Shown: one piece after another, positions 46,932 to 54,986 of the stretch
Layout: every line of letters starts with the position of its first letter
How positions within the stretch are numbered: position 1 is the stretch's first letter
Assembly: GCA_016870975.1 (NCBI GenBank)
Contig: VGAE01000002.1
Span: 1 to 64,000 of the forward strand
Reading direction: 5' to 3'
DNA length: 64,000 nt
Source: Actinomycetota bacterium
GTDB lineage: Bacteria; Actinomycetota; Actinomycetes; Nanopelagicales; Nanopelagicaceae
Translations under genes and position numbers: made by a program
Notes under the pieces: generated by a model
Databases searched by the model: none
What the model was told of the DNA's origin: nothing
Seen by the model: only the letters and a program-made list of their open reading frames with translations

Positions 46932-48629
46932 TTACATCCGCTCCGGTGCACTCACGCCAAGTAGCGATAAACCATTCTTAATGGTTTGTGCGGTCGCCGC
47001 ACACAACGAGGCTCGAGCGCTATGCAAAGCTGACACCCTCTCCTCGCCCATCGGTAAGACTCGGCAATCGTTATAGAAGCCATGATACAAAGTTGCTAAC
47101 TCTTCGATAAATCTCACGATTCTATGAGGTCGGCGTAGTCGAGCGGCTTGCGCAACTATCTCTGGGTACTCAGCAAGTGCGCCCAACAGTTCCCGCTCGC
47201 GGCCATGCTCCAACAATTCTGGGTTGTACGAATCTAAACCATATGCAACTTTAAGTTCCTCGGCATTGCGCAATAGTGCGGTAATTCGAGCATGAGCATA
47301 TTGCACGTAATATACCGGATTTTCATTAGTTCGCCTCTTTAGTAAATCCAAATCCATCACCATCGGAGTATCGGTCGGATAGCGAATCAACGTATATCGA
47401 GCAGCATCTACGCCAACTTTCTCAACCAGTTCTTCTAAAGTGACAATAGTGCCGGCTCTCTTGGAAAGTTTTAACTCTTCGCCACCCTCGATTATTTTGA
47501 CCATCTGGCCGATTAAAACTTCGATGTTAGAATCAGGGTTATCGCCGACACAGGCAGCCGTCGTTTTTAAACGTGCGACATATCCATGGTGATCTGCGCC
47601 GAGCATATAAATGCAGATATCAAATCCGCGGTCACGTTTATTTAAGTAATATGCGGTATCGGATGCGAAGTAAGTTAATTCGCCCCCTGACTTAACTAAC
47701 ACGCGATCTTTATCATCTCCAAAGTCAGTGGTGCGTAACCAGATTGCACCCTCTGATTCAAATATATGTCCTTGGTTGCGTAACTTTTTGAGGGATTTAT
47801 TCCAGTCCTCACCGGAGTGAAGAGTTCGCTCAGAAAACCAGATATCGAAATGTGTACCAAATTCAGCTAAAACATCTTTCTGTTGCTGCAGCTGTAATGC
47901 ATAACCGGCCTCTCGGAATTCCGCAATTGATTCTGCTTCAGGAAGTTGCTTTAACTCAGGCCGTTGCGCATCTATCAATTTACCCAGATCTACTATGTAT
48001 TCGCCCTGGTAACCATCTTCTGGTCTTGGAATTCCTAAAATCGAAGCGCGAATTGATGCTCCAAAAAGATCCATTTGATTGCCGCGATCATTGATATAAA
48101 ACTCTCTAACTACCTTGGCGCCAACAGCCGAGAGCACACGAGCCAGCGCATCGCCCACCGCTGCCCAACGTGTATGTCCAAGATGCAACGGGCCGGTCGG
48201 ATTGGCGCTGATGAATTCGAGATTTACAGAGATTCTGGAGAGCAAATCTGATTTGCCAAAATTTTCTCGCTCTTGAAGGATCCGGTTCACGATAGATCCT
48301 TGCCAGGATTTGTTTAAAGTTATATTTATAAAGCCGGGTCCGGCAACTTCTATCTTTGCCAGAGACTTATTGGAAATCAATTTAGCTTTAATTAATGTTG
48401 CGATATCACGGGGCGCCTTACCTTCATTCTTCGCGAGCGCTAATGCGATCGAACTTGCGTAGTCACCATGATCCCGATTTTTTGGGCGCTCCAGTGGAAT
48501 ATTTTCTATGGCTCCAGTTTTATCAGCCAAAGATTTTGCGATATCACTTGTTAAATCGCCATCTCGCAAGGCATCCGAAATCGCCTCAGCCAAAGCTTCG
48601 GCTACCGTGTATTGGGGCGATATGGACAC
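46932..48629 (-). CDS. argS: Arginyl-tRNA synthetase
   Basis: 565 residues, class I. HIGH motif as HLGH in NPTGPLHLGHTRWAAVGDAL; LKLSKRAGT replaces KMSKR. C-terminal DALR anticodon-binding domain from about 450. Start is GTG 48629; TACCCT stands seven bases upstream, again fitting a leaderless start. First gene of the block reading down to thrB. Confidence 0.96.
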   Translation of the reverse strand: MSISPQYTVAEALAEAISDALRDGDLTSDIAKSLADKTGAIENIPLERPKNRDHGDYASSIALALAKNEGKAPRDIATLIKAKLISNKSLAKIEVAGPGFINITLNKSWQGSIVNRILQERENFGKSDLLSRISVNLEFISANPTGPLHLGHTRWAAVGDALARVLSAVGAKVVREFYINDRGNQMDLFGASIRASILGIPRPEDGYQGEYIVDLGKLIDAQRPELKQLPEAESIAEFREAGYALQLQQQKDVLAEFGTHFDIWFSERTLHSGEDWNKSLKKLRNQGHIFESEGAIWLRTTDFGDDKDRVLVKSGGELTYFASDTAYYLNKRDRGFDICIYMLGADHHGYVARLKTTAACVGDNPDSNIEVLIGQMVKIIEGGEELKLSKRAGTIVTLEELVEKVGVDAARYTLIRYPTDTPMVMDLDLLKRRTNENPVYYVQYAHARITALLRNAEELKVAYGLDSYNPELLEHGRERELLGALAEYPEIVAQAARLRRPHRIVRFIEELATLYHGFYNDCRVLPMGEERVSALHSARASLCAATAQTIKNGLSLLGVSAPERM

Positions 48630-48814
48630 CCAACTAAGGGTACTGAGTCAGCGTTGTAAGAGGGCTCAAATTTTCACCTAAACGTTACTTTGTAGGCGTG
48701 GCGCTCTGCCTGGTAAATGCTTCTCTTTCTCTCCCGAATTGCCCTAGATGGGTTAGATTTCGCCAGAATCAAATCCAAGGTATCTACCTCTTGAGATGAT
48801 TGATGATCAGTTGA
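48630..48814. other. Gap upstream of argS, no gene seen
   Basis: Together with the following relic this is a 389-bp stretch without an intact protein gene. This part should contain the argS promoter (minus-strand TACCCT at 48637-48642). No further homology to the xylH relic was found upstream of 48815 in any frame. Confidence 0.5.
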
Positions 48815-48985
48815 AAAGGTAAAGCAAGTGATGCAATTCTGGGCGGTTTAGTTGTTGCGGTTATTGATAACGGAATGGCGCTTCTCGGGTATCCGGCCGG
48901 AATTAAGTTCATGGTTACCGAAGCTGTGCTATTAAATTCCGCCTCGGTTGATGCGTTCTCTAGGCGGGGCGCAGCCACAACTTAA
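48815..48985 (+). pseudogene. Sugar ABC permease (XylH-like), C-terminal remnant
   Basis: A plus-strand frame after a TGA at 48812-48814 reads ILGGLVVAVIDNGMALLGYP, then AGIKFMVTEAVLLNSASVDA and FSRRGAATT, ending TAA 48983-48985. This is the last 55 residues of XylH/MmsB-type branched sugar permeases (IGGLVVASIDNGMxLLG, VTGLVLLLAVxVDAxSRR). It lacks a start codon, ribosome site and the other seven or so helices. Its neighbours are argS and tRNA-Leu, and no other xyl gene is nearby. Confidence 0.8.
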
Positions 48986-49018
48986 CGATAAATTTTTGCG
49001 GTATTCTCAGCGACTCTC

Positions 49019-49102
49019 GCGGGAGTGGTGAAATGGCAGACACGCAGGTCTTAGGAACCTGTGTCCTCGGACGTGTGGGTTCAAGTCCCACCTCCCGCAC
49101 CA
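49019..49102 (+). tRNA. tRNA-Leu (anticodon TAG)
   Basis: Acceptor GCGGGAG pairs with CTCCCGC, anticodon stem CAGGT/ACCTG with loop CTTAGGA reads TAG, a long variable arm (TGTCCTCGGACG) typical of tRNA-Leu, T arm GTGGGTTCAAGTCCCAC. CCA is encoded. TATTCT near 49002 could be its -10. Confidence 0.97.
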
Positions 49103-49181
49103 ATCACCCCATTCCCAGCACCTGGTAGGTCGTGGCAGGATGCCGCTCTTGATAAAACTTTTAAGGGACCAGGAGCGCTAA

Positions 49182-49985
49182 ATGGCTGAAAAAAACTTCC
49201 TTTCATGGGTTGGTTTTAAAGGTGAAGAACACCCTAAACCTGGTGCCGCCGATAATTCACAACCTCTTGAAAGAATCAGACAGCTTGAATCTCAATTAGC
49301 TGATCTTCGATCACGTAGAGATATCACTGCGCTTTCGAAAGAAGAATTTGAAATTCTCGCAACCGAGACCGCGATGTCAATCATTAAAACTGCGCAACAA
49401 CGCGAATCTAAGGCGAATGCAATTGCAGATCGCACTGTTAATGAAAGCAAGAAGAGCGCTGCGGCTGCGTTGGAAAGTGCTCAAGCTAAAGCAAATTCAA
49501 TTCTCACCTCCGCTGAATCGCGAGGTCGCAAATACTTAGAGGCCGCTCAGGTTGATGCAGCTGAATTAGTATCTGCAGCCGAACAAGAGAGTTCAGATCT
49601 GCTAGCCGCGCGCAAACGCGAGGCAAGTGGAATCGTAAGTGGCGCAAAACGCGAAGCTGACCGATTGGTTCAGAGCGCTGCTACCGAAATTGTTGGATAC
49701 AAGAGTTGGCTCAACCAGGTAATTTCAGAGGCCGAACGTCTATATCGAATTCAATCTCAATCGCTTGATGCCGCCGAAGGTGCGATTCGCCAATCTCGGG
49801 ATCGCCTTGAGACCGCCTTCAATCGCTTAAATGGTTTTCAACGCCAGATTGACGCAGTCGCAGGTTCTGATGGCCGACTCTCTGATAAAGCAAAGAGTAA
49901 AAATTCTGAGAATTCAGGAAATACAAAGAAGGAATCTGCCACTAAGTCTAAGAACTCTAAGGCAGCACCGCGACGTCGTCGTTGA
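49182..49985 (+). CDS. Coiled-coil protein, unknown (DivIVA/scaffold-like)
   Basis: 267 residues. After a 30-residue lead, residues about 30-225 are a near-continuous alanine-rich coiled coil with repeated units such as SKKSAAAALESAQAKANSIL and REASGIVSGAKREADRLVQS; the C-terminal 40 residues are Lys/Ser-rich and end in RRRR. It resembles bacterial scaffold or DivIVA/FilP-type proteins and the dimerising stalk of subunit b, without the membrane helix. ATG 49182 follows CAGGAG. Stop and next start share a base with the acyltransferase gene, suggesting a joint envelope role. Confidence 0.75.
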   Translation: MAEKNFLSWVGFKGEEHPKPGAADNSQPLERIRQLESQLADLRSRRDITALSKEEFEILATETAMSIIKTAQQRESKANAIADRTVNESKKSAAAALESAQAKANSILTSAESRGRKYLEAAQVDAAELVSAAEQESSDLLAARKREASGIVSGAKREADRLVQSAATEIVGYKSWLNQVISEAERLYRIQSQSLDAAEGAIRQSRDRLETAFNRLNGFQRQIDAVAGSDGRLSDKAKSKNSENSGNTKKESATKSKNSKAAPRRRR

Positions 49986-51742
49986 TGTCTAATTCAAGTA
50001 ATCGCTACATACATTCAGTCGACGGCTTACGGGCCGTTGCTGTTATCGCTGTTCTTCTCTACCACTTAGGTATTGGTTGGATTCCTGGTGGCTTTCTTGG
50101 CGTAGATCTTTTCTTTGTTATATCGGGTTATGTAATTACCGGCTTAATTTTAGATTCAATCGAACGTTCTGGTGGACTTGATCTTCGCGCCTTTTACTTA
50201 AGTCGAGTTAGGCGATTACTCCCGGCTCTGGTTGCGATGGTGGTATTCACGACTCTTTTTATCGGTGTTTATGCTCCCGAAACAGTGCGGAGATTTTTAT
50301 CAGATCTCCCCTACGTTTTTACGGGAACCATAAATTGGTCGCTGGTCAATCGCCAACAAGATTACTTCGAGGCCATTGGGCGGCCGCCATTACTTCAGCA
50401 CACTTGGTCTCTAGCAGTAGAGGCGCAGTTTTATCTGATTTGGCCACTAGTGCTTCTCTTTGTCCTTCGCTTTCTCGGAAGAAGAAATATCTCATTCGTC
50501 GCGCTGGGTATTGCCCTGGCATCCGGTGCAGCGCTATTTGCATACTCAATTCAGATAGATATAAAGGAGTCAGCAGTAAGTCATGTTTATTTTGGCACTG
50601 ATACCCACTCGATTGGCTTGTTCTTAGGGTCGGCTCTAGCGGTTAGTTGGAAGCCCCAGAATTTAACTAGAGAAATTACTAAGCGAGCTCAAGATTTCAT
50701 CGACCTTATTGGCGTCATCGGCCTTCTCGGACTACTAAGCACTTTTCTCTTTATCCGGGAGAACGATCCGACGCTTTATCGAATCGCCTTTCCTTTATCG
50801 GCGATCTTCGCTTGTGCGACGCTCGCTTCAGTTGTACATCCAGCTTCACGCTTTGCTCCAATTCTTAGCACCAAGCCTTTGCTTTGGATTGGTGAGCGTT
50901 CTTATGGAATTTATATCTGGCACTGGATTGTCTTTCAATTAACTAGACCGTCAATAGATCTAGTCGGAGATGATTGGGCGCTTTATGTGCTTCGGGTTCT
51001 GATTGTCTTTGCCCTGGCCGATATATCACTTAGATATATCGAAGTTCCAATCCGCCGAGGGTATTTCGAGCTCTGGTTACGCGGCATGAAATATCGGGCT
51101 AAATCGGTTCAGATTCGCCAGAAATTAATGATGCTGGCTTTCATTATCACGACTCTTGTTGCAACTTCTGTTGTCTCGGTAAATGCGATACAACGCGCTG
51201 ATCAAATCGTTGCAGCTGAGGCCGCTCAAGCCGCCGCAAATGCAAAGGCCTCTGATGATGGAGTAATAACTGAGGCCACAACTCCCGGACTTTGGGTTAC
51301 GGGAGATTCAGTAATTCTCGGTATTAGAAATATTTTGGCTTCTCACGAAAAAATAGAGTTGATTAATGCTCGCGTCGGGCGCCAGATTGGTGAGTTAATC
51401 GAAGTTGCTCAAACTGATCAGAAATTTGTCTCCGATTCACCGGTCGTCCTAAATCTGGGCAATAACAATCGTCTAAGCGAATCTGATGTAATAGAATTGA
51501 TGGAGATAGTTAAGGGTCAGCCTCGCATCGTTGTCGTAAACACCGCAGTTCCAAGAAGTTGGCGTGATGCAAATAATGAATTGATCGCTAAAGTTGTTTC
51601 GCGTTATCCAAATACCACAATTGTGGATTGGCAGCGAATATCAGAGAACCACCCAGAATATTTCGCATCGGACGGCGTGCACCTTAACCCGCCAGGAGTA
51701 AATGCTTACGTCTCGGCGATATTAGAGGTCTTGAAGAGTTGA
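49985..51742 (+). CDS. OatA-like acyltransferase-3 / SGNH two-domain membrane protein
   Basis: 585 residues. About ten membrane helices of the acyltransferase-3 family (SVDGLRAVAVIAVLLYHLG, GGFLGVDLFFVISGYVITGL, QHTWSLAVEAQFYLIWPL) carry acyl groups across the membrane. From about 430 a periplasmic SGNH domain follows: VTGDSVILGI (nucleophile Ser block), LNLGNNN (Asn block) and SDGVHLNPPG (Asp/His block). Such proteins O-acetylate peptidoglycan or other wall sugars. ATG 49985 shares its A with the TGA of the coiled-coil gene. Confidence 0.92.
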   Translation: MSNSSNRYIHSVDGLRAVAVIAVLLYHLGIGWIPGGFLGVDLFFVISGYVITGLILDSIERSGGLDLRAFYLSRVRRLLPALVAMVVFTTLFIGVYAPETVRRFLSDLPYVFTGTINWSLVNRQQDYFEAIGRPPLLQHTWSLAVEAQFYLIWPLVLLFVLRFLGRRNISFVALGIALASGAALFAYSIQIDIKESAVSHVYFGTDTHSIGLFLGSALAVSWKPQNLTREITKRAQDFIDLIGVIGLLGLLSTFLFIRENDPTLYRIAFPLSAIFACATLASVVHPASRFAPILSTKPLLWIGERSYGIYIWHWIVFQLTRPSIDLVGDDWALYVLRVLIVFALADISLRYIEVPIRRGYFELWLRGMKYRAKSVQIRQKLMMLAFIITTLVATSVVSVNAIQRADQIVAAEAAQAAANAKASDDGVITEATTPGLWVTGDSVILGIRNILASHEKIELINARVGRQIGELIEVAQTDQKFVSDSPVVLNLGNNNRLSESDVIELMEIVKGQPRIVVVNTAVPRSWRDANNELIAKVVSRYPNTTIVDWQRISENHPEYFASDGVHLNPPGVNAYVSAILEVLKS

Positions 51743-51750
51743 AGTGCGAG

Positions 51751-52500
51751 TTACTCGTACTTACCCCTAAGAGCGAACTTTGCGCCATCAGCTTTTGTTC
51801 CATCGGAGTAAACCGATTGGATAAAGAACTGGGTGCCGCCCTCATCGCCAACACGTGCGACATCGAGATTTAACTGATCAGCAGGAACAGTTGCAACTTC
51901 GATGAAGTCACGAGCGTTGTAAGAGATTGAGACCAAATAACCGGTAAGTCCCTCAGTTGCCATCGGCGCTACCCAACGAAGAGTTACTCCACCCGATGCG
52001 TTATTGATTGCAACAAACTTAGTTGGAGCCTCATAAACCAAATCATCTGCGGGTTCTTCGCTTGGCTCTTCTGTTGGTTCAGCAGTTGGCTCCTCTGTCA
52101 CGGATTCAGTTGGAGTTGGTTCAGCAGTTGTGCTGTCATCGTTAGGTGAATTTGAGAGCGCGAAGATTGCCAATAAAACAACGCCTGCGATTACCAAGAA
52201 AAATATGCCATTTGAATTCTTTTTTTTTGCAACTGGTTTAGCTGAGGAAGAAGATGTTGCTGGCTTAGGAGTACTTGAAGTTGGGGTGAAAGATGATGAG
52301 CCACGAGTTGGAACTGGTGGAATTACTAATTTTGAGACATCTACTGTCTTAGCGCTGCGCTTGGGCGACTTCTTCGCTGGTCGCTTTGCACTTCGCGCAG
52401 ATTTCTTCGCGGTGCGCTTGACTGCGCGCTTTGCAGGACGTTTCGCTGCAGCTCTCTTTGCTGGACGCTTACGAGCCGCCGACTTCTTCTTTGCTGCCAC
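51751..52500 (-). CDS. Histone-H1-like basic N-terminus, membrane helix and FN3-like domain
   Basis: 249 residues in four parts. 1-50: Lys/Ala/Pro/Arg repeats of the H1/AlgP type (KRPAKR recurs). 51-95: Ser/Thr/Pro linker. 98-115: one hydrophobic helix (IFFLVIAGVVLLAIFAL). 121-153: Glu/Pro/Thr-rich acidic spacer, then 155-249 a fibronectin-III-like domain (APTKFVAINNASGGVTLRWV, GYLVSISYN). With positive-inside topology the basic tail is cytosolic and the FN3 domain outside. GTG 52500 follows AAGGAG. The basic tail could bind DNA or RNA at the membrane (inference). No orthologue recognised. Confidence 0.75.
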   Translation of the reverse strand: MAAKKKSAARKRPAKRAAAKRPAKRAVKRTAKKSARSAKRPAKKSPKRSAKTVDVSKLVIPPVPTRGSSSFTPTSSTPKPATSSSSAKPVAKKKNSNGIFFLVIAGVVLLAIFALSNSPNDDSTTAEPTPTESVTEEPTAEPTEEPSEEPADDLVYEAPTKFVAINNASGGVTLRWVAPMATEGLTGYLVSISYNARDFIEVATVPADQLNLDVARVGDEGGTQFFIQSVYSDGTKADGAKFALRGKYE

Positions 52501-52579
52501 TTGGTATCTCCTTATATTTGTGGATAGTTCTTTAAATCCACCTGAGGTAAAGCCTACCTTTTCACTCCCCTAGAACCAG

Positions 52580-53170
52580 TTAACGGAGGTTGAGGAAGGG
52601 CCTGATTCTTGGGGTGAGATCACGCAACGCTTTTGACCTATGGCTAATTGCATCCTTCTCTGCTGCGGACATTTCACCCAGCGTCCGATTGGAAGTTTCT
52701 GGTTGAAAAATCGGGTCGTAGCCAAACCCATTGGTGCCAACAGGTTGATTTCTAATCTTCCCGGGAAGTTCGCCGCGGACCAGCAGTTCCTGGCCATCTG
52801 GTTTAACCAAAGCTAAAACTGCGACGAATCTAGCTCCGCGATCCTCTTCTGCAACGCCCCTCAAATCTTCTAGCAGACGTTTGATATTAGCTTGATCATC
52901 ACCATGAACGCCCGACCATCTCGCAGAAAAAATTCCTGGCGCACCATCTAACGCCTCTACTGCCAGTCCACTATCGTCAGCAAGCGCCGGCAGCTTGGTA
53001 TGCCGACTAATGACATGAGCTTTCAGAAGTGCATTCTCTTCAAAAGTTGATCCGGTTTCTTCGACATCGGGAAATTCGATTTCAGTAATAATGGAGATTC
53101 CCACTTCTCCTAATATTCTTTTAAACTCTGCAATTTTCCCCAAATTCTTTGAGGCGATAACAATTTCTAT
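52580..53170 (-). CDS. rdgB: XTP/dITP diphosphatase (RdgB/HAM1)
   Basis: About 197 residues. Hydrolyses deaminated purine nucleotides to keep them out of DNA. LADDSGLAVEALDGAPGIFS, GKIRNQPVGTNGFGYDPIF and SAAEKDAISHRSKAL are the family core. The N-terminal IVIASKNLGKIAEF, needed for the substrate loop, lies upstream of the first TTG (53143), and no ATG/GTG/TTG occurs between it and the in-frame upstream region. GGAGGT is placed five bases before ATA 53168-53170, so the likely start codon is ATA, or ATT six bases further. rph lies 13 bp upstream, murI before that, as in mycobacteria. Confidence 0.88.
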   Translation of the reverse strand: MEIVIASKNLGKIAEFKRILGEVGISIITEIEFPDVEETGSTFEENALLKAHVISRHTKLPALADDSGLAVEALDGAPGIFSARWSGVHGDDQANIKRLLEDLRGVAEEDRGARFVAVLALVKPDGQELLVRGELPGKIRNQPVGTNGFGYDPIFQPETSNRTLGEMSAAEKDAISHRSKALRDLTPRIRPFLNLR

Positions 53171-53183
53171 TGGTGACCTCCAC

Positions 53184-53900
53184 TTATTCGTTGAGCGCTG
53201 CCGTCTGGAACTTAGCTAACTCCTTACAGCCAGCGGCGCCTAAATCAAGTAGTTGATTGAGTAGAGCCCGATCAAATGGTTTACCTTCTGCTGTTCCCTG
53301 CACTTCTACAAAATTTCCGTCACCCGTACAAACTATATTCATATCAGTTTCAGCGTTGACATCTTCTTCATAACAGAGATCAAGCATTGGTTCGCCCTTT
53401 GTTATTCCAACGCTAACCGCAGCAACTGATCCGGTGAGAGGTAGCGCGTTGATATGTCCTTTATCTTTCGCCCAATTAAGTGCGTCAACAAGAGCAACAT
53501 AGGCTCCGGTAATTGCAGCAGTTCTTGTTCCCCCATCGGCTTGAAGAACATCGCAGTCGAGAACAATCGTGTTCTCACCAAGCGCGTTCATATCAGCTAT
53601 TGAACGAAGTGATCTACCAACGAGTCGGGAAATCTCTTGGGTCCGTCCGCCTAATTTTCCTTTAACGCTCTCTCGATCGGATCGAGTATGAGTCGCGCGC
53701 GGCAGCATTGAGTATTCAGCAGTGACCCAACCTTTACCACTGCCAACTAACCATCTTGGAACTCCCGGGGTAAATGATGCAACGCATAGCACTCTTGTGT
53801 TTCCAAAAGAAATTAAAACAGAGCCTTCGGCTTGGCTCAACCAATTTCTTTCGAAGCCAATAGGGCGAAGCTGATTACTCTTTCGTCCATCATTACGCAT
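53184..53900 (-). CDS. rph: Ribonuclease PH
   Basis: 238 residues. Phosphorolytic 3'-5' exonuclease for tRNA ends. [14 protein letters not shown] start, [13 protein letters not shown], the [20 protein letters not shown] substrate/phosphate segment and [20 protein letters not shown] (catalytic acids). ATG 53900 follows GGGAGAGG at five bases; the longer frame to 53915 was rejected for that reason. Confidence 0.97.
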   Translation of the reverse strand: MRNDGRKSNQLRPIGFERNWLSQAEGSVLISFGNTRVLCVASFTPGVPRWLVGSGKGWVTAEYSMLPRATHTRSDRESVKGKLGGRTQEISRLVGRSLRSIADMNALGENTIVLDCDVLQADGGTRTAAITGAYVALVDALNWAKDKGHINALPLTGSVAAVSVGITKGEPMLDLCYEEDVNAETDMNIVCTGDGNFVEVQGTAEGKPFDRALLNQLLDLGAAGCKELAKFQTAALNE

Positions 53901-53914
53901 AACAGCCTCTCCCA

Positions 53915-54739
53915 CTAGTTCAATTCACCTTTACTTGACCTTACCTCGCCAACCTCGGGGCCGAGAAATCTTCGCGCCAGTTTTGCAAATGAATCGGTAT
54001 CTCCGCTGGAAAAGAATTTGTAGCTTGGCTTCGTATTTGCAGTCCGAAGCAGCCCTTTCTCAACCAAAGTTCGATAGAGATCTTTTGCAGTTTCATCGGC
54101 ACTGGAAACGAGCGTTACTTCATTTCCCATAACATAAGAGATAACTCCAGTAAGTAGCGGGTAATGGGTACAGCCAAGCACCAAGGTATCTATTCCCTTT
54201 GTTTTTAGATCCCTTAAATAATCTTCGGCAAGTTTCTGAAGCCCCGCCCCCGAAGTTTCACCTCGCTCCACAAAGCTAACAAACTCTGGACAGGCAATTG
54301 TTTTTAATTCGAGTTTGGTCGCGGCAGCAAATGCATCGTTGTAAGCTCGGGAATCAATCGTCGTCTGGGTGCCAATTACACCCACTTTGCCATTGCGAGT
54401 CGCAGATACCGCGCGGCGGACCGCCGGTTGAATTACTTCAACAACGGGAATCGAGTACCGCTCTCTTGCATCACCTAGCATCGCAGCGCTTGCTGTATTA
54501 CAAGCAATAACAATTGCTTTTACCCCAGATGCGACAAGTCGATCCATAATTTCAAGCGCATATGCGCGAACTTCAACAAGAGCTCGGGGACCATAAGGTC
54601 CCCGAGCAGTATCACCAAAATAGATAATTGATTCATTTGGAAGTTGATCAATGATTGCGCGCGCGACTGTTAATCCGCCTACGCCGGAATCGAAGATTCC
54701 AATTGGCCTATCGCTCATTGGATTAACAGCATCTGGCAT
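53915..54739 (-). CDS. murI: Glutamate racemase
   Basis: 274 residues. Makes D-glutamate for peptidoglycan. [17 protein letters not shown], catalytic Cys in [11 protein letters not shown] and [10 protein letters not shown]. Two ATG starts compete: 54739 and 54718. TAGACT stands exactly six bases before 54739, so a leaderless start there is favoured even though the extra seven residues are not conserved. Confidence 0.96.
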   Translation of the reverse strand: MPDAVNPMSDRPIGIFDSGVGGLTVARAIIDQLPNESIIYFGDTARGPYGPRALVEVRAYALEIMDRLVASGVKAIVIACNTASAAMLGDARERYSIPVVEVIQPAVRRAVSATRNGKVGVIGTQTTIDSRAYNDAFAAATKLELKTIACPEFVSFVERGETSGAGLQKLAEDYLRDLKTKGIDTLVLGCTHYPLLTGVISYVMGNEVTLVSSADETAKDLYRTLVEKGLLRTANTKPSYKFFSSGDTDSFAKLARRFLGPEVGEVRSSKGELN

Positions 54740-54745
54740 TGTGGG

Positions 54746-54751
54746 AGTCTA
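54746..54751 (-). promoter_or_regulatory. -10 hexamer TAGACT, leaderless start of murI
   Basis: Minus strand TAGACT, six bases (CCCACA), then ATG 54739. Decides between two possible murI starts. Confidence 0.55.
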
Positions 54752-54986
54752 AGCGAGCCAATGTCCGATTTGCCCGATAATCCAAATTATTTACCCTAAA
54801 TAACCGTCATTGTGAAGAATTTATCGTGAGTTTAGGTTGAACAACTCGCGAGTAAGTAGGACGCTTTCCCTCATTGCGGCCGAAGTCGTCCATTCCAGGG
54901 CGGAGAAAGTCACAATGGCTCACTTCAAACCGAAGTTTGAGCAAACCGAACGACTCATTTATTGAGCGAAGCCCACGGAGGCCAAT
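54752..54986 (+). promoter_or_regulatory. Promoter and leader region of the actinorhodopsin gene
   Basis: A 235-bp non-coding stretch, long for this genome, between murI and the rhodopsin. It holds the palindrome CTCGCGAG (near 54846), a hairpin GCTCACTTC-AAACC-GAAGTTTGAGC (54918-54942) and a 9-base direct repeat CAAACCGAA (54926-54934 and 54942-54950, 16 bp apart). GGAGG at 54977-54981 is the ribosome site. No -35/-10 pair can be fixed with confidence. The layout suggests a leadered, regulated mRNA, unlike the leaderless neighbours. Confidence 0.45.

Noticed and set aside
52340-52500. Short repeats near the start of the H1-like gene, considered as a CRISPR or operator array
   Set aside because: They are the codons of the KRPAKR protein repeats, without regular spacers.
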